A DNA stretch of 64,000 nucleotides from Panagrolaimus kolymaensis (lineage: Eukaryota > Nematoda > Chromadorea > Rhabditida > Panagrolaimidae), in assembly GCA_028622995.1 (NCBI GenBank), contig JAJQJQ010000039.1, positions 2,294,001-2,358,000 of the forward strand, read 5' to 3'. The notes beneath the pieces were generated by a model. It made no database searches and had not been told where the DNA came from. It saw nothing but the letters and a program-made list of their open reading frames with translations. The translations under genes were made by a program, and so were the position numbers. This document shows positions 62,001-64,000 of this stretch, in pieces; the first letter of the stretch is position 1, and each line of letters starts with the position of its first letter.

Positions 62001-64000
62001 AAGTTCAGCAGAAATAAATTTATTAATTTTTTCTGGATCATCCCAGCTTTCTTCAGTCCACCATAAGCTATGAATGTGGGGTAAACCACGCTTTTGAAAT
62101 TCAACGACATAAATATAAGCTTTTACCTTACCCATAAGCTTTTCTTTCATTTCTTTAACAAATCCTTTTACTTGATAATTAAAAACTATATCGACTAAAT
62201 CAGGTCGATCGTAAGCTTTTTGATTCTCAAATAAATTTCTTGTAATGTCTGGGTTTTCTGGATTACACGTCATTGTAATAAACAAATCGGGTAATCCAAA
62301 CTTCTGTGACATTGCCATAGCATCATGCATAACCTCTGATTGACTTCTTGGTCCCATAGTATAACTTGATGGTAAAATAAACTTTTTTCCTGGTTGCACT
62401 CCATTAACCTCTGCCATATTACGTAAATAATCCGTTAAACCGGCATAACTTTCAACTCGATATTGTCTTTGGTGTGTTCGGTGAAAATGCATTCGACCAT
62501 TATCAACAATGCTAAACGACCAACATAAATATTTACTTAACAGTTTTCCTCCATGAAGAATCGGATTAAACGGTTCATCATCATGCTCGGGTCTCCAAGC
62601 TAACTTAAACAAAGCATATTGTAACGCCGTCATCTTTGCTCCAACCGGATTATCAGAATTTTTAACTTTATTAAAATGCCAAAAATCTCCAGTTCCATAT
62701 GGATTAAATAAAACAAACGTTAGCGGTTCAACGTGTTCTGTATGTCTTCTAATTCTTTGTTCCAATGGCCTTTCATTTGGATTACATTTACGTTGTACAA
62801 AAACATCATTCCAAGGAATATCGCCGTTTTCATCGCAAACATAAATGGCTGCAACTTCATTGGCTCTTGGAAAAGCATGAGGATCACTCGTATTGTTCGT
62901 TGTTTTCTTAAAAACAATTTTACAAACTTTAGGCTGACGATTTTCTTGTTCAGCTCTTTCATTTTCTTCATCTTCATATTCATGCAACATTCGATAAATT
63001 TCCGCATATTTATTTACATTTGAAATTAATTCATGCAAAAATCTAAACATATCTTCTTTGCAACTTGCAGCAAATGGAGCTTGACAACGGTATTCAATAG
63101 CATCATCGGTTTCAATAATCCACAGTTGTCCGTATGCTGGATTTTGTCCTTGCATCGTTTCCGTATACCGTGGCAACTTATGCATAACTTCTCCATGAAC
63201 TCGATAATTAAAAACTCCTGGCAATTGTCTAACTTGACCTACTGTATAGGCAAAGCTCATGCTTGTGTTGTACTTATTAATATTGGAATGTAATTCCTTC
63301 CATTCTGTTCCTTCTTCTCGTTTCAATAGCTTTTTCAATTCTTCAGGAAAATTTGGTTCAATTGCTACTTTAACTTTTCCTTTATTGCAACAACTGTCAA
63401 AAGTTCCATCAGTACTTCTTGGTTCAGCAGCAAAATGCATTGCCTTACAAAATGTACATTCAACATTCATATCACCTAAGCTAAAGATATCAACATTTTC
63501 AGGATTTGCACCTTGAAATTCCATTTCTAGATTTTCTTGTCGCCTCCTGTAATTTTGTCTCATGTTTTCAAGCCTTTCTGATCTTTCCTCATCATTTTCA
63601 TTTTCTCTTACAATATTATGCTGAGTACGATCAGCTTCTAATCGTTGTTCTCTTTCTTCTTCATTTTCATTTTCACGGTTAGAACTTTGAGCAACTTGTT
63701 CTCTTTCTAATCTAGCTCTTTTGTTACTATGAGTTTCCGCCTCAATTCTTAATTGTTGCAAATCATTTGCTTCCTGTAAGCGTCTTTTCCGTTGAGCTGG
63801 TGTTTCATTTTCGTTAGCTTGTTGACGTCGTTCTCGACGTTTTTGATTTTCAATTAACCGATCTTCATTTTTTTGCTGTTGTCTTTGCCACTTTTTCTTT
63901 AAAGCTTTGTTTCCCTTAATATGTTTTCTTCGGCAATACTCTTCATAAGTTTCTTCTAAATCTGCGACAATTTGCATTTCCTCGTTAGGAATCAAATCAT
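59085..64000 (-). CDS. Helitron Rep/helicase transposase, 5' end cut by window edge
   Basis: A single uninterrupted minus-strand frame of about 1,638 codons that is still open at the window edge; the first in-frame ATG is at 63977. Counting from 63995: residues 1-170 are Arg/Glu/Gln-rich and probably coiled-coil. A zinc-like motif follows (CTFCKAMHF near 179, CC near 201). The Rep domain has HUH His640/His642 (KRGLPHIHSLWW) and a Tyr pair in the NYLFKYLFKG block. A Pif1-type helicase has GPGGSGKT near 1119, DETPM near 1198, then GGDFRQLGP, NKAQGQT and YVAISR. The C-terminus is acidic. Unlike the giant protein in this window it has no protease domains and no introns, so it is a different Helitron lineage. 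It lies just upstream of the visible EVI5 exons on the same strand and shows no stop or frameshift, so it may be recently active. Confidence 0.93.
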   Translation of the reverse strand, partial: DLIPNEEMQIVADLEETYEEYCRRKHIKGNKALKKKWQRQQQKNEDRLIENQKRRERRQQANENETPAQRKRRLQEANDLQQLRIEAETHSNKRARLEREQVAQSSNRENENEEEREQRLEADRTQHNIVRENENDEERSERLENMRQNYRRRQENLEMEFQGANPENVDIFSLGDMNVECTFCKAMHFAAEPRSTDGTFDSCCNKGKVKVAIEPNFPEELKKLLKREEGTEWKELHSNINKYNTSMSFAYTVGQVRQLPGVFNYRVHGEVMHKLPRYTETMQGQNPAYGQLWIIETDDAIEYRCQAPFAASCKEDMFRFLHELISNVNKYAEIYRMLHEYEDEENERAEQENRQPKVCKIVFKKTTNNTSDPHAFPRANEVAAIYVCDENGDIPWNDVFVQRKCNPNERPLEQRIRRHTEHVEPLTFVLFNPYGTGDFWHFNKVKNSDNPVGAKMTALQYALFKLAWRPEHDDEPFNPILHGGKLLSKYLCWSFSIVDNGRMHFHRTHQRQYRVESYAGLTDYLRNMAEVNGVQPGKKFILPSSYTMGPRSQSEVMHDAMAMSQKFGLPDLFITMTCNPENPDITRNLFENQKAYDRPDLVDIVFNYQVKGFVKEMKEKLMGKVKAYIYVVEFQKRGLPHIHSLWWTEESWDDPEKINKFISAELPNENEDKELYDLVVKNMIHRPCGDYDHNAMCMQDGKCKRGFPKAFCDETFLDENSYPRYRRRNNGKTATIRFKGQPFVIDNRSVVPYNAYLLKRFQCHINIEVVGSPRTVNYLFKYLFKGPDKMAIEIREGQINYDEIKAFVDARYLSAHEAYWRLRKFDMHYLSESVERLAIHLPEQQAITMADDATEEQMLQAALRDSKLMAFFKLNEEFPDGMNRILTYPQVCVHFTWKPQLRKWTPRCKTTKPKCPRMYAVNPKNIELFHLRKLVMVVKGPRNYEDLRRDPFDPEVIHLTFREACVARGLVHSDQMYYDALEEGTYHNMPRQLRSLFARIVAHCDVEAPLWLWNQFRDQLTEDLLRSNRGDRDAAEVLAWRQTLRMIINNERSLEDYPILQMVAEIVGGIEDDSVDVAAHRIRGDEMRESLNAEQANAYEAIMGRVENPDNSAACFYIDGPGGSGKTYLFNCLFSTLIGKGKKIIVMAWSGIAASLYETGRTVHNVFKLDFPFEDDSNSGISALDSLAKDLKDVDAMVWDETPMAPRRALEVIDEKLREIMNNNLPFGGKVMILGGDFRQLGPIVKNGTRNDIVRSSIKSSPLWQHFASNYSTLIRNERADNSGDGFAETILSIGDGSANDENGKVTIPEECSTDANLVEKVFADIIADKDYNAFSSRAILSTVNSEVDAYNEEIINLLDEDTEKVYTAVDRIENVNGDGNAMEYVPEHFESFKPSGFPTYKLRLRENTIVMLMRNLNIREGLCNGTRLLIKKLERNIIIAEKLFNRSTNNDDNIVMIPRITLLDESSIFTVYRNQFPVRPAFAMTINKAQGQTFDQIGVDISRGIFTHGHVYVAISRTRAWDRLQIKLHAEDVNCSRNIVYSELLSENPLAVMQPDGPTIEGLNPNWHAQEIMEVEEQGIIEYENDDNEVLRGINAGLPAEEDYNEDWNNLNDFEQNQEEFNAFWEETHQGDEEEV

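Noticed and set aside
63995..64000. A true translation start for Helitron 2 at the window edge
   Set aside because: The codon is TTG and the frame is still open to the last base. The gene is simply cut by the window.

Overview
The window looks like nuclear DNA of a nematode. It is AT-rich, and the coding exons are separated by introns of about 45-55 bp with GTAAGT/GTTAGT donors and TTTTAG/TTTCAG acceptors. Acceptor-like sites a few bases upstream of start codons suggest spliced-leader trans-splicing. The families also fit: a DNase II, a nematode serpentine receptor, an FMRFamide-type peptide receptor, an innexin, an EVI5-type Rab GAP and two Helitron transposons. I cannot name the genus.

Layout. 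1-1063 (minus): DNase II, cut by the left edge. 4887-6026 (minus): an unrecognised 322-aa coiled-coil protein. 9921-10974 (plus): a seven-helix chemoreceptor-like gene. 11805-14153 (minus): a neuropeptide GPCR with a possible alternative, trans-spliced first exon. 14.2-21.1 kb and 43.3-50.7 kb: long AT-rich DNA with no supported gene, except a 192-bp hAT-type MITE at 50291. 50720-58367 (minus): an EVI5-like TBC-domain Rab GAP containing a 4.5-kb intron. 59085-64000 (minus): a Helitron Rep/helicase ORF open at the right edge, lying just upstream of the first EVI5 exon I can see.

The centre of the window, 21068-43270, is the remarkable part. Five units lie head to tail. Each begins TC-CTCTAAAC, ends CACTGG (a CTRR end), and is separated from the next by a single T. 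Four are non-autonomous units of about 1.4-1.5 kb carrying pol III-like A/B boxes, a 16-bp minisatellite and a GC-rich hairpin. The middle unit, 23920-40253 (16.3 kb), shares about 640 bp of their 5' end and about 80 bp of their 3' end. It carries two divergent genes: a complete four-exon innexin and a 13-exon gene for a predicted 3,693-aa protein. That protein combines, in order, an N-terminal repeat/coiled-coil region, an Ulp1-type (C48) protease with an intact His/Asp/Gln/Cys tetrad, a second Ulp1-like domain whose His, Gln and Cys are replaced, a Helitron zinc-like motif, an HUH Rep domain, a Pif1-type helicase, and a C-terminal USP-like (C19) domain. This looks like a large rolling-circle element with SUMO- and ubiquitin-directed protease modules and a captured or passenger gap-junction gene. 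It is my main candidate for an undescribed system.

The exon structures come from my reading of splice signals and reading phase. They agree at every junction I report, but there is no transcript evidence.
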